From: Pseudomonas asplenii
GTDB taxonomy: Bacteria; Pseudomonadota; Gammaproteobacteria; Pseudomonadales; Pseudomonadaceae
Reading direction: 5' to 3'
Length of the DNA: 64,000 nucleotides
NCBI RefSeq assembly: GCF_900105475.1
Contig: NZ_LT629777.1
Span: 2,852,001-2,916,000 of the forward strand
Shown here piece after piece: positions 36,646 through 45,274 of this stretch. The notes under the pieces were generated by a model. The model was not told the origin of the DNA. It worked only from the letters and a program-made list of their open reading frames with translations, and made no database searches. The translations under genes and the position numbers were made by a program. How positions within the stretch are numbered: position 1 is the first letter of the stretch; each line of letters opens with the position of its first letter.

Positions 36646-37425
36646 TCACTTCCCGCTATACAGATTCAGGTCGCCAAAATGCTTTTTCTGGATTTCGGCG
36701 TACTTGCCGTCCTTGTGTAACGCTTCGATACCTTTGTCCAGCAGAGCCTTGAGGTCTTTGTTACCTTTTTTGATACCGACCGCGGTTTTAGCAGGCAGCA
36801 GCGGATCGTCGATCGCCTTGCTGACTTCGTAGCCGGTACCGGCTGGCGACTTGAGGAAGCCCAGTTCGGCCTGGAGCATGTCCTGCACCGAGGCGTCGAG
36901 ACGACCGGAGGTCAGGTCGGCATAGACCTGGTCCTGGTTGGCGTAGGCCTTGGTGATCACACCTGCCTTGTCCAGCACTGCCTTGGCGTAGGCTTCCTGG
37001 ATGGTGCCTTGTTCGTAGCCCACGCTCTTGCCCTTGAGGGACTCAGGAGTGGAGTAGTTCGCGCCTTTTTTGAACACCAGGGAAGTCGGGCCGGAGAACA
37101 GCTCGCTGGAGAAGTCGATCGCCTTCTGACGGGCTTCGGTCACGGTCATCGAGGAGATCACGCCGTCGAACTTGTTGGCATTGAGCCCTGGAATCATGCC
37201 GTCGAAGTCGCTTTCAACCCATTTGCATTTGACTTTCAGCTCGGCGCAGATGGCGTTGCCCAGGTCGATGTCGAAGCCGACCAGGCTGCCGTCGGCGGCC
37301 TTGGACTCGAAGGGCGCGTAGGACGGGTCCACGCCAAAGCGCAATTCCTTGTATTCCTTGGCCATGGCGGAGCCGGCGGCCATGCACAGAGCCAATGCGG
37401 AAAGAGTCAGCAATGCTTTTTTCAT
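36646..37425 (-). CDS. aotJ: Lysine/arginine/ornithine-binding protein AotJ
   Basis: 259-residue periplasmic binding protein of the ArgT/HisJ family, first gene of the operon. It has a signal peptide (LLTLSALALCMAAGSAMA-KEY) and a typical binding core: LRFGVDPSYAPFESKAADGSLVGFDIDLGNAIC, then WDGMIPGLNANKFDGVISSM and FSGPTSLVFKKG. The 290-bp region before it holds its promoter; I saw no convincing ArgR operator there, although arginine regulation is expected from P. aeruginosa. Confidence 0.92.
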   Translation of the reverse strand: MKKALLTLSALALCMAAGSAMAKEYKELRFGVDPSYAPFESKAADGSLVGFDIDLGNAICAELKVKCKWVESDFDGMIPGLNANKFDGVISSMTVTEARQKAIDFSSELFSGPTSLVFKKGANYSTPESLKGKSVGYEQGTIQEAYAKAVLDKAGVITKAYANQDQVYADLTSGRLDASVQDMLQAELGFLKSPAGTGYEVSKAIDDPLLPAKTAVGIKKGNKDLKALLDKGIEALHKDGKYAEIQKKHFGDLNLYSGK

Positions 37426-37717
37426 TATTTAATCTCTGAAGACCAAAATGAGCGCTTGTGGCGCACGAAGTACTGTTACTGGAACGCGTATGACCGGATA
37501 AAGGTAGCAATTTCCGAACCATAGTCCCGAACAGACGTTTTAAAAGGTAGGAATATGGCTACAAGCCAGCTGATCATGCCCGAAATCGTGCATCAAGAAA
37601 CAGGTGCTCATTAATGGTGCGAAAATTTATCGGGATGAGAGGGTGGGTGGGGTTGGCGTGTGTGATCTGGACCAGTGACCATCACAACTCACAACCCCTG
37701 CTTCGCTCGCGCGGGAG

Positions 37718-40171
37718 CTATTTACCCGGTGTCAGGGTCAATCGGCTGGTGCCGTAGGCCTTGTCGAGGTTCTGCGGCTGCATCGGGAAGCTGACGTACT
37801 GGGCCTTCAGCCAGCCGTCGATACCATTGGCATAGTACGGGCTCGCCGGATTGCCGGACTGGCCCGGGCTCTGCTGGCCCATCAACGGTTCGGGCTGGCC
37901 GAAGTCGACGATCATCCGCACGGCTGGCGCCAGGATCGTTTCGAAGTTATTGCCGCCCCACAGGTAGGCCGTAGTGTTCAGGGTGGTGTGATCGCCACCG
38001 ACCTGGATCGGGCCGCGCAGGCTCTGGCCGCTGGCGCTCTTCCATTCCAGTAGATGCAGTTTGCCCCACTGCCAGGCCTTGTGATCGCCGCCCAGTTGGC
38101 TGTCGCCTGCGCTGATCGCCGCGGCCAGGCTGCGGGCGAGGATCGATGGCTTGTCTTCTTTCTGCGGGGTGCGGCTGTCATCCCAGAACGGGCTGTCCTC
38201 GCGCCCCAGCAAATGATCGGCCTGGGCCGAATAAGACAACCGGCCGTTGGCGATGAACGCCTGCCATACCGGACCGTTTTCCGGGCCGAGCTTGTCGAGG
38301 AAGATCTGCTTCATGCTTTCCTGCAGGAACAGTTCATACAGCGCAGCGTCGGCCGAGGTCGGGCTGAGCTTGCCATCGAATGCCATCAGCCGGCTGAGTG
38401 CTTCCCGCGCCTTGGCACGTTCGGCCTCGGGCAGCGCGTCGATGGCCTGCTTGAGCGGCTGAGCCATGCCCGGCGCCTCGAACATCTTCTTCAGCTTGTC
38501 GGCGAATGTGGTGCTCTGGTCGTACTGCATGGCAATCATGCTGCGAGTGTCCTGCTTGCCGGCGCTGGCCAACTGCGCCAGGCGTTCGCCACGCTCCGGG
38601 TAGTACCAGGAGTTGGACAGTTGCATGCCGTAGCCCTTGGCTGCCGTACGCTGGTTGGCGGTGCCGAGCCAGCCCTGGGGCGGGGTCTGGTCGTAGGGGT
38701 GGAGCATCGCGTCGGCATAACCGTCCCAGTCGAAGCGGCTGTCCCAGCCCGGCGAGGGGAACAGGCCTTCGCCTTCACGACGATTGGGGTAGCGACCGGT
38801 GACCTGCCAGCCGATATTGCTGGCGTCGGCGAAAACCAGGTTCAGGGCGATAGCGCGGATTTCCCGGCTGGCGTCCGAGGCCTTCTCGGCGTTCTGGGCA
38901 CGGGACAGGTCGAAGAACGCATCGAGGCTCTTGTCGTCCTTGAGCGAGGGCATCTGCAGGGCCAGGCCATAACCGCCAGCCAATGGCGTGTCACCCAGGG
39001 CACTGTTGAGCAGCGGACCATGGCGGGTCTCGAAGACGGTCTCGCGTATTGAACGCTGGCCCTTGATGAAATAGGTCTCGTTGCGCACGCTGGCCGGCAG
39101 CCATTTGCCGTCGGCCTCGTAGTACAGGGCGTTGCCCTGGCGCTTGAGCTTCTCCAGGAACAGATCCTGGCTGTCGCCGGGCACAGATGCCAGGCTCCAG
39201 GCGACCTTGCCGTTGAAACCGGAAAGAATAGCCGGCAGACCGGCGACCGAGAGCCCGGCGGCCTGGTACTTCGGTGCACGGATCTGCACGTAGTTCCAGG
39301 CGGCCGGGGCGCTGGTCGGTTGCTGCAGGTCAGCGGCCAGCAAGCTCTTGCCGTTACGACTGCGCTGCGGCCCGATGGCCCAGTTGGTCGAGGTGCCGGC
39401 ACCTAAGCCGTTCAGGGCCGAGACCTGTGCGGAAGCCTTGTCGACTGCGGTCAGCCCGGCGATCTGGCTCAGCGCCACGCCCTTGAGCTTGTCCGCATCG
39501 GCTTGTGGCAGCGGTTCGTCGGGAGCGGTCGGCGTCAGCCAGGCGAGCTTGTCGACCCCGACTTTCTGGGCGATGACCAGCGACGAAATCTCTTCCGGCA
39601 GGTTGGCCGACAGTTGGAAGTTCAGCAGGCAGAAAACCAGCGCGGAATCTTCCGGTTTCCAGTATTCCGGCAGGTAGCCGGTACGAGCCAGGTCCGGCGG
39701 CAGCTTGTCGCGGTAGCGGAACAGGTAGGCGTTGACGCCCCGGGCGTAGACCTCGAAGAAACGCTTGAGGCGTGGCGAGGCGGCGTTGTACAGCTCGCCG
39801 GCGCTTTTCTTCAGGTTGACCGCGCGCATGAACCGGTCGGTGTCGAGGGCTTCGGCACCGTTCATTTCAGCCAGGCGGCCTTGGGCCAGCAGGCGCAGAG
39901 TGACCATCTGGGTAATGCGGTCGCTGGCGTGGACATAACCCAGGGTGAACAGCGCGTCATGGAAGCTGTTGCTCTCGATCAGCGGCATGCCCAGGCTATT
40001 GCGGCGCACCGACACGTTCTGGGCCAGCCCCTTGATCGGTTGTACACCGGAGGTCGGCGGCAGGCTGTCCTGGGTGTTCCAGGCCTGGCAGCCGGCCAGG
40101 CCGAGCAGACCCGCCACGGCGGCGGCGACGCCACATTTTTTGAAAAAGTGAGGGTAGGCTGGCGAGGCCAT
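37718..40171 (-). CDS. quiP: Penicillin-acylase-family Ntn hydrolase, probable AHL acylase QuiP-like lipoprotein
   Basis: 817-residue precursor of an N-terminal-nucleophile amidohydrolase, expected to self-cleave into alpha and beta subunits. Cleavage would occur before Ser261 in [13 protein letters not shown], creating the Ser nucleophile. The beta chain then has the family's [10 protein letters not shown] and other signatures. A lipobox GLLGLAGC with Cys at residue 28 predicts a lipoprotein. It resembles P. aeruginosa QuiP, which degrades long-chain acyl-homoserine lactones, but the substrate here is inferred. It stands alone between the aot operon and a divergent isochorismatase-fold gene. 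Confidence 0.82.
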   Translation of the reverse strand: MASPAYPHFFKKCGVAAAVAGLLGLAGCQAWNTQDSLPPTSGVQPIKGLAQNVSVRRNSLGMPLIESNSFHDALFTLGYVHASDRITQMVTLRLLAQGRLAEMNGAEALDTDRFMRAVNLKKSAGELYNAASPRLKRFFEVYARGVNAYLFRYRDKLPPDLARTGYLPEYWKPEDSALVFCLLNFQLSANLPEEISSLVIAQKVGVDKLAWLTPTAPDEPLPQADADKLKGVALSQIAGLTAVDKASAQVSALNGLGAGTSTNWAIGPQRSRNGKSLLAADLQQPTSAPAAWNYVQIRAPKYQAAGLSVAGLPAILSGFNGKVAWSLASVPGDSQDLFLEKLKRQGNALYYEADGKWLPASVRNETYFIKGQRSIRETVFETRHGPLLNSALGDTPLAGGYGLALQMPSLKDDKSLDAFFDLSRAQNAEKASDASREIRAIALNLVFADASNIGWQVTGRYPNRREGEGLFPSPGWDSRFDWDGYADAMLHPYDQTPPQGWLGTANQRTAAKGYGMQLSNSWYYPERGERLAQLASAGKQDTRSMIAMQYDQSTTFADKLKKMFEAPGMAQPLKQAIDALPEAERAKAREALSRLMAFDGKLSPTSADAALYELFLQESMKQIFLDKLGPENGPVWQAFIANGRLSYSAQADHLLGREDSPFWDDSRTPQKEDKPSILARSLAAAISAGDSQLGGDHKAWQWGKLHLLEWKSASGQSLRGPIQVGGDHTTLNTTAYLWGGNNFETILAPAVRMIVDFGQPEPLMGQQSPGQSGNPASPYYANGIDGWLKAQYVSFPMQPQNLDKAYGTSRLTLTPGK

Positions 40172-40311
40172 GGCAAGGCTCCTGCGGGGGTAGCGTCAAT
40201 AAAGGCGCTACGTTAGTGAGCGGGACCAAGCCGCGCAAGACAGGGGCTGCGGTTATTTTGCGGTTTTGTGCGATCCTGGCGATTCTTGTCGCAAAGGGAG
40301 CGAAAAAAATC

Positions 40312-40866
40312 ATGGCAACCGGGGTTCATGCGGTACTGATCGTGATTGACCAACAGCAGGGCATTCTTCAACCCCGGCTCGGGCCACGCAACAATCCCGC
40401 AGCCGAGGAGCGTATCGCCGAACTGCTCCAGCATTGGCGTGACCAGGGCTGGCCAGTGGTCCACGTGCAGCACCTGTCCCGTTCGTCGGAATCGGTGTTC
40501 TGGCCCGGCCAGTCGGGGGTCGAATTTCAGGAGCGGTTCCGCCCGTTGCCGGGAGAGTGGCTGATTCAGAAAGAGGTGCCGGATGCCTTTTGCGCGACCG
40601 GCTTGCAAGACCGTTTGCAGGCGGCGGGAGTCAGCCGGTTGGTGATTGTGGGCGTATCGACCAACAATTCGGTGGAGGCGACGGCGCGGAGCGCCGGCAA
40701 CCTCGGTTTTGTCACGTGGGTGGTGGAGGATGCCTGCTACACCTTCGACAAGGCGGACTACTTCGGCCAACTGCGTACCGCCCAGGAGGTACACGCCATG
40801 TCCCTGGGTAATCTGCATGGCGAATACGCGACGGTGTTGTCTGCCGCCGAGGTGTTGGGGCAATAG
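40312..40866 (+). CDS. Isochorismatase-fold hydrolase with the catalytic Cys replaced by Ser
   Basis: 184-residue cysteine-hydrolase (isochorismatase) fold protein, related to nicotinamidase-like enzymes. The catalytic Asp (VIDQQQGIL, about D14) and Lys (WLIQKEVPDAF) are kept. The motif that usually reads V-x-T-x-x-C-V-x-x-T-x-R here reads VSTNNSVEATAR, so Ser sits where the nucleophilic Cys should be. Such members have unknown substrates; activity through serine or a non-catalytic role are both possible. Start at 40312, with GGGAG about 12 nt upstream, slightly far. The gene is divergent from the acylase. Confidence 0.86.
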   Translation: MATGVHAVLIVIDQQQGILQPRLGPRNNPAAEERIAELLQHWRDQGWPVVHVQHLSRSSESVFWPGQSGVEFQERFRPLPGEWLIQKEVPDAFCATGLQDRLQAAGVSRLVIVGVSTNNSVEATARSAGNLGFVTWVVEDACYTFDKADYFGQLRTAQEVHAMSLGNLHGEYATVLSAAEVLGQ

Positions 40867-40894
40867 AGGTTCCTGGGGACAACACATGGCGTTT

Positions 40895-40985
40895 GAGAGA
40901 GCCAGCTTGCTGGCGATTGCGATCTTTCAGCCGACATCTTTGCTGACTGATACACCGCTATCGCCAGCAAGCCGGCTCCCACGAG
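40895..40985. repeat. REPIN: inverted REP pair
   Basis: GCCAGCTTGCTGGCGAT (40900-40917) and ATCGCCAGCAAGCCGGCTCCC (40960-40980) are inverted copies of the CCAGCAAGCCGGCTCC REP class. The pair separates the isochorismatase-fold gene from the convergent ABC ATPase. Confidence 0.82.
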
Positions 40986-41036
40986 AACAGCGCAGGTTTC
41001 AGGAGGCCTTATGCCTGGGAAACGCTGGGCACAGGA

Positions 41037-41819
41037 TCAGCCCACCGCCTCATCCACCAGTATCTGCAGGGTCTGCCGCGAGCAGCGCTCGATCCGTGCC
41101 GACACGCCATAGACCTCGGCGAACAACTGCGTATCGAGGATCGCCTGCGGCGCGCCGCTGGCGAACAATTGCCCCTGGCGCAGCACTGCGAGATTGTCGG
41201 CATAACGCGCGGCGAGGTTGATGTCGTGTAGCACCACCACGGCGATCAACTGGTGTTCACGGACCAGCGACTGCACACAGGCCATCACCTTCAACTGGTA
41301 ATTGAGGTCCAGCGCGCTGGTGGGTTCGTCCAGCAGCATCACCCGCGGCCGGCGGGCGATCAGTTGCGCCAGGCTGACCAGTTGGCGCTGACCACCGGAC
41401 AGGCTGCTCAGCCACTGGTCCGCCAGATGAGTGATACCGATGCGTTGCAAGGCGTTGAACGCTTCATCCAGGCATTCCTGATTCGACAACCGGCCAACGC
41501 GCAAGGCCGCGACCACGCTTTCCATCACGCTCAGGCTCAGGCCCGGCGGCAGATTCTGTGGCATGTAGGTCACCCTTCGGGCCCGTTCCGCCACCGACAG
41601 GCGAGCCAGGTCTTCACCGTGCAGGCGTACCGTGCCGCTCATCTTTTCCAGGCCGGCGATACCGCGCAGCAAGGTCGATTTGCCAGCGCCGTTGGGGCCG
41701 ATCAGGGCGGTCAGGGTGCCCGGTTGCAGGACCGGCAGGGTCAGGTCGCGGACCACATGGCGCCGGCCATAGCCGATCACCGCATGTTCGACCATCAGGC
41801 CCTGTGCTCGCTCGCTCAT
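41037..41819 (-). CDS. Iron(III)/siderophore-type ABC importer ATPase
   Basis: 260-residue FecE/HmuV-class ATPase. Walker A IGPNGAGKST, signature SSLSGGQRQLVSLAQLIA, Walker [13 protein letters not shown] and switch His in VLHDINLA are intact. It overlaps the permease gene by 4 bp. Together with the next two genes it makes a complete importer for an iron chelate, heme or corrinoid; which one is not decided by the sequence. Confidence 0.9.
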   Translation of the reverse strand: MSERAQGLMVEHAVIGYGRRHVVRDLTLPVLQPGTLTALIGPNGAGKSTLLRGIAGLEKMSGTVRLHGEDLARLSVAERARRVTYMPQNLPPGLSLSVMESVVAALRVGRLSNQECLDEAFNALQRIGITHLADQWLSSLSGGQRQLVSLAQLIARRPRVMLLDEPTSALDLNYQLKVMACVQSLVREHQLIAVVVLHDINLAARYADNLAVLRQGQLFASGAPQAILDTQLFAEVYGVSARIERCSRQTLQILVDEAVG

Positions 41820-42886
41820 AGTTGCCTCCCACGCTTGAACACCAGCAGGACGAAAATCGGTACACCGACCAGTGCCGTGACGATCCCCACCGGCACTACT
41901 ACGCCGGGCATGATCAGCTTGCTGGCGATCGACGACAATCCCAGCAGCAGGGCGCCGACCAGGGCGCTGGCGGGCAGCAGGAAACGCTGGTCTTCACCGA
42001 CGAGGATGCGGGCGATATGCGGGCCGACCAGGCCGATGAAACCGATGGTGCCGACAAACGCCACCGCTGTCGCAGACAGCAGGCTGATGCGCAGCAACGA
42101 GGCGAAGCGCAGGCGCTTCACATCGACACCGAAGCTCATGGCGCGATCCTCGCCCATGCGCAGCAACGTCAGGCGCGGTGCGGCGGCGAAGGAGAACGGC
42201 ATGACCAGGGCGATCACCAGCGCAAGAATGCCCAGCTTGTCCCAGTTGGCCCGGGTCACGCTGCCCAGTGTCCAGAACACCAGTTGTTGCAGCACGTCCT
42301 CGGTGGCGACCAGTTGCAGCAGCGCCACCACGGCGTTGCAACTGAAGACCAGGGCGATACCGAACAGCACCAGGCTTTCTACCCCTGCGCCGCGCAGCCG
42401 CGACATGGCTTGCAGCAGGAACACCGAGGCGGCGGCGAAGATGAAAGCCGAAAGGGATATCGCCGTGTTGTTCGACAGCCAGGCGCTGGTCACCGGAAAC
42501 ACGATCACCAGCGAGGCGCCCAGCGCAGCCGCCGACGACACGCCAAGGGTGAAGGGGCTGGCCAGCGGGTTGTTGAGGATCGCCTGCATTTCCGCGCCGG
42601 CCAACGACAGTGCGCAGCCGACCAGCACGGCCATCAGGGTGTAGGGCAGGCGCACGTTCCAGATAATCACTTGGTCGGTCAGGCTCAGGTGGTCGGGGTG
42701 CAACAGGCCGTCGAGCAGCGCTGGCAGGCCCATGCCGGAAGGCCCGCTGGCGAGATCGACGAGCATCGCGCACAACAGGGCAGCACCGAGCAGCACCAGC
42801 AACCACAGGCGGCGCAACAGCAGGCGGCGATAACCCTGGCTGGCGGCGGCCAGATCCAGGGGCACAGCGTTTGAAGATGGGGTCAT
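41816..42886 (-). CDS. FecCD-family iron-chelate ABC permease
   Basis: BtuC/FecCD-type permease with about nine to ten helices, some 356 residues. The segments RLPYTLMAVLVGCALSLAGAEMQAILNNPLASPFTLGVSSAAALGA and GTIGFIGLVGPHIAR are diagnostic. Start at 42886 (MTPSSNAVPLD) is used; an in-frame GTG at 42895 is a possible alternative and neither has a strong Shine-Dalgarno. ATGA overlap with the ATPase gene. Confidence 0.88.
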   Translation of the reverse strand: MTPSSNAVPLDLAAASQGYRRLLLRRLWLLVLLGAALLCAMLVDLASGPSGMGLPALLDGLLHPDHLSLTDQVIIWNVRLPYTLMAVLVGCALSLAGAEMQAILNNPLASPFTLGVSSAAALGASLVIVFPVTSAWLSNNTAISLSAFIFAAASVFLLQAMSRLRGAGVESLVLFGIALVFSCNAVVALLQLVATEDVLQQLVFWTLGSVTRANWDKLGILALVIALVMPFSFAAAPRLTLLRMGEDRAMSFGVDVKRLRFASLLRISLLSATAVAFVGTIGFIGLVGPHIARILVGEDQRFLLPASALVGALLLGLSSIASKLIMPGVVVPVGIVTALVGVPIFVLLVFKRGRQL

Positions 42887-42932
42887 CACGGTCACGTGGG
42901 CGCTGCGCGGATGTTTGGCTATTCGCTGACTG

Positions 42933-43062
42933 TGTGGCGAGGGGGCTTGCCCGCTGGGGAACGCAGTTCCCCTGAAACCCGAAAACCCGGTCTATCCGAT
43001 AGACCGAGTTCTCTGGTTTTACGGCTGCCTGGCAGCCGAGCACGGGCAAGCCCGCTCCGCAC
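42933..43062. repeat. Inverted REP pair between permease and binding-protein genes
   Basis: GGGGGCTTGCCCGCTGG (42941-42957) and CACGGGCAAGCCCGCTCC (43041-43058) are inverted REPs. They lie within the ABC operon, between the binding-protein and permease genes, with an inner inverted repeat TCTATCCGATAGA. Confidence 0.78.
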
Positions 43063-43116
43063 ATGGGATCAGTATCACAGCCGTTCCGGCAGCCCTTTCC
43101 TCAGGGTTGAAGGAGG

Positions 43117-44232
43117 TTACTTGGCTTGCGCATCGATCCAGTACGCGCCCTTGAGCGGCGTATCGAGGAACTGCTGGTTCATGGCATCCATGGTCGCCTG
43201 TGGGTTCAACTGGGCGAACAGCTCTGGATGAATCCACTTGGCCAGGGCTTCGATCGCCAGCAGGTTGTAGGGCGAGTTGTAGAAGTCATGCCACAGGCCA
43301 TGGGCGTTGCTGCTGCGGATCGCCCGCAGGTTCTTGAACTCGGGACGCGCGAGCACATTATCGAATGCCTCGCGGGCTTCGTTCTGGCTGACCCCGGCAC
43401 CGAGGATCAGGCCTGGCTTGTGGTTGCCGGTGGCGACGTATACGTCCGGGTCGGCCTTGAGCGCGTATTCGACGCTGATATCCCCCAGCGCCCCGGGCAC
43501 TACGCCTTCGGCAATGTTCACCCCGCCGACGGTGCGGATCACTTCACCCATGCCGCTCTTGCCGGTGGTGTGTCCCGGAGCCTGCCAGGCGCCGGCCAGC
43601 AGTTCGAGGAAGACCTTGGGTCGCTGGTTGTCCGGCAGGTTGCCGACCTTGTCGGTAATGGCTTTCACGTGTTGATCGTAGAACTCCAGGTAGGCCTTGG
43701 CCTGCGCCTGGCGACCGAGGGCCTGGCCGAGCGCGTCGAGGCTGACGTGGGTGCCCTTGATCGGGTTGATCCGGAAGTCGACGAACAGCACCGCGATACC
43801 GGCTTTGGCGAGTACATCGGCGACCGGGCTGTGTTCGGTCGGTCCGTGGCCGGAGATGCTGAACACCGCCAGGTCCGGCTTGAGGCTGAGGATTTCCTCG
43901 GCGCTGACGCTCTGCTCCGAGGCCTGGCCGATCAACGGGATGTCCTTGACCTTGGGGAACTTGGCCGTGTACGCCGCATAGGTGTGCGGGTCGAGCAGGC
44001 GCAGGTCGTTCTGCCAGCCGACGATCCGCTGGAACGGGGCTTCGCGGTCGAGCAGGGCGAAGGCGGAAATCAGTCGGCCTTCACCGAGCACCACGCGCTG
44101 GACCTGGTCCGGCACATCGACCTTGCGGCCTAGCACGTCGGTGACTTCATGGGCCGAGGCCGCCGCAACGGGGCCAAGCAACAGAACGGTGAACAGCGCG
44201 CTCAGGCGCAGTAACGCACGGGGTTGGATCAT
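43117..44232 (-). CDS. Iron-chelate ABC importer periplasmic binding protein
   Basis: 371-residue class III (FepB/BtuF-type) binding protein. Signal peptide ALFTVLLLGPVAAASA precedes HEVTDVLGRKVDVPDQVQRVVLGEGR. The sequence continues with family-typical ISVEYALKADPDVYVATGNHKPG. GGAG lies 8 nt upstream of ATG 44232. It begins the three-gene importer operon. No TonB receptor gene is adjacent, so the ligand is unknown. Confidence 0.88.
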   Translation of the reverse strand: MIQPRALLRLSALFTVLLLGPVAAASAHEVTDVLGRKVDVPDQVQRVVLGEGRLISAFALLDREAPFQRIVGWQNDLRLLDPHTYAAYTAKFPKVKDIPLIGQASEQSVSAEEILSLKPDLAVFSISGHGPTEHSPVADVLAKAGIAVLFVDFRINPIKGTHVSLDALGQALGRQAQAKAYLEFYDQHVKAITDKVGNLPDNQRPKVFLELLAGAWQAPGHTTGKSGMGEVIRTVGGVNIAEGVVPGALGDISVEYALKADPDVYVATGNHKPGLILGAGVSQNEAREAFDNVLARPEFKNLRAIRSSNAHGLWHDFYNSPYNLLAIEALAKWIHPELFAQLNPQATMDAMNQQFLDTPLKGAYWIDAQAK

Positions 44233-44563
44233 CACGATTTCTCCAGGGACAGGCGGCGCATCAGACGTCACTCCAGCGCACCGAGGGCCATGAGGCCGAA
44301 TAAGTGGCCAGGGTGCAGGTCAGGGCCAGTCTTTACAGACGTGAAGGGGAGGGCTGGGGCGACGATGGCATGCGGGGCAATTTGTAATAAATTAAAATCA
44401 ATCTTATTTAGATTCGGTAGTCTAAAGAGCCCGCTCCGGCGCACAGGTCGCGCTTTGTATTGGAAACGCATGAAAACGCGTATCAACACATTCCATTACA
44501 TTTAACTTTTACAGGCCGAACGCTTTCGGCTATCTCGTCATTTTGCGGATAACGACCTTTCCC
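44233..44563. other. Divergent promoter region of iron ABC operon and two-component pair
   Basis: The 331-bp gap has a clearly AT-rich core (44380-44420, GTAATAAATTAAAATCAATC). It resembles a Fur-regulated promoter region only loosely; my best alignment to the 19-bp Fur consensus scores about 11/19, not enough for a call. No gene was seen. Confidence 0.5.
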
Positions 44564-45274
44564 ATGACCAAGCCAGATCACCTGCTGATCGTCGATGACG
44601 ATCCGGAAATTCGTCAGTTGCTGTCCGAGTACCTGAGCAATGCCGGCTACCAGACCTCCACGGCCTGTGATGGCAAGGAAATGCGCCGGCGCCTGGAACT
44701 GAATGTCATCGACCTGATCGTCCTCGACCTGATGTTGCCAGGGGAGGATGGGCTGAGCCTGTGCCGAGAGCTGCGGGTGACTTCCAACACCCCGGTGATC
44801 ATGCTCACCGCCCGCGGCACCCTGGTGGACCGCATCCTCGGTCTCGAATTGGGCGCCGACGATTACCTGCCCAAACCGTTCGACCCCCGGGAGTTGCTGG
44901 TACGCATCAAGGTGGTGTTGCGTCGGGCTCAGAGTTTTCCCGAGCGCGCGCGGATCGACGATGTGCCGACCATTCGCTTTGCCGGCTGGCAACTGGATAC
45001 CCGTGCCCGTCAACTGTTGTCCCCGCAGGGGCTGGTGATCAGCCTGGGAAATACCGATTTTCGGGTGTTGCGTCTGTTGCTGCAGCACCCAAATCGGCCG
45101 TTGAGCCGGGATTTTCTGCTCAATCACGTGTTTGAAAAGGACAGTACGCCGTTCGACCGCTCGATTGATGTGTGTATCAGCCGCCTGCGCCAGCAGTTGG
45201 ACCCTAGCCTGATCAAGACGGTACGCAACGAAGGCTACATGTTGACCGCCACCGATGTGGACCCCCAGTCGTGA
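44564..45274 (+). CDS. OmpR-family response regulator
   Basis: 236-residue regulator. The receiver domain (LLIVDDDPEIRQLLSEYL) has acceptor Asp in LIVLDLMLPGEDG, switch Thr in VIMLTARG and Lys in DYLPKPFDPREL. The C-terminal winged helix (FRVLRLLLQHPNRPLSRDFLLNHVF, then RSIDVCISRLRQQLD, GYMLTA) is OmpR/PhoB type. Start 44564 (MTKPDHLLIVDDD). The adjacent sensor gene overlaps by the GTGA, so they form an operon. Position next to an iron importer suggests but does not prove a metal signal. Confidence 0.92.
   Translation: MTKPDHLLIVDDDPEIRQLLSEYLSNAGYQTSTACDGKEMRRRLELNVIDLIVLDLMLPGEDGLSLCRELRVTSNTPVIMLTARGTLVDRILGLELGADDYLPKPFDPRELLVRIKVVLRRAQSFPERARIDDVPTIRFAGWQLDTRARQLLSPQGLVISLGNTDFRVLRLLLQHPNRPLSRDFLLNHVFEKDSTPFDRSIDVCISRLRQQLDPSLIKTVRNEGYMLTATDVDPQS

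Noticed and set aside
37426..37717. ArgR operator upstream of aotJ
   Set aside because: TGTGGC near 37456 has one mismatch but no second half-site 21 bp away on either strand.
44380..44420. Fur box at the iron importer operon
   Set aside because: Best alignment to the 19-bp consensus gave about 11 matches, not distinguishable from an AT-rich background.
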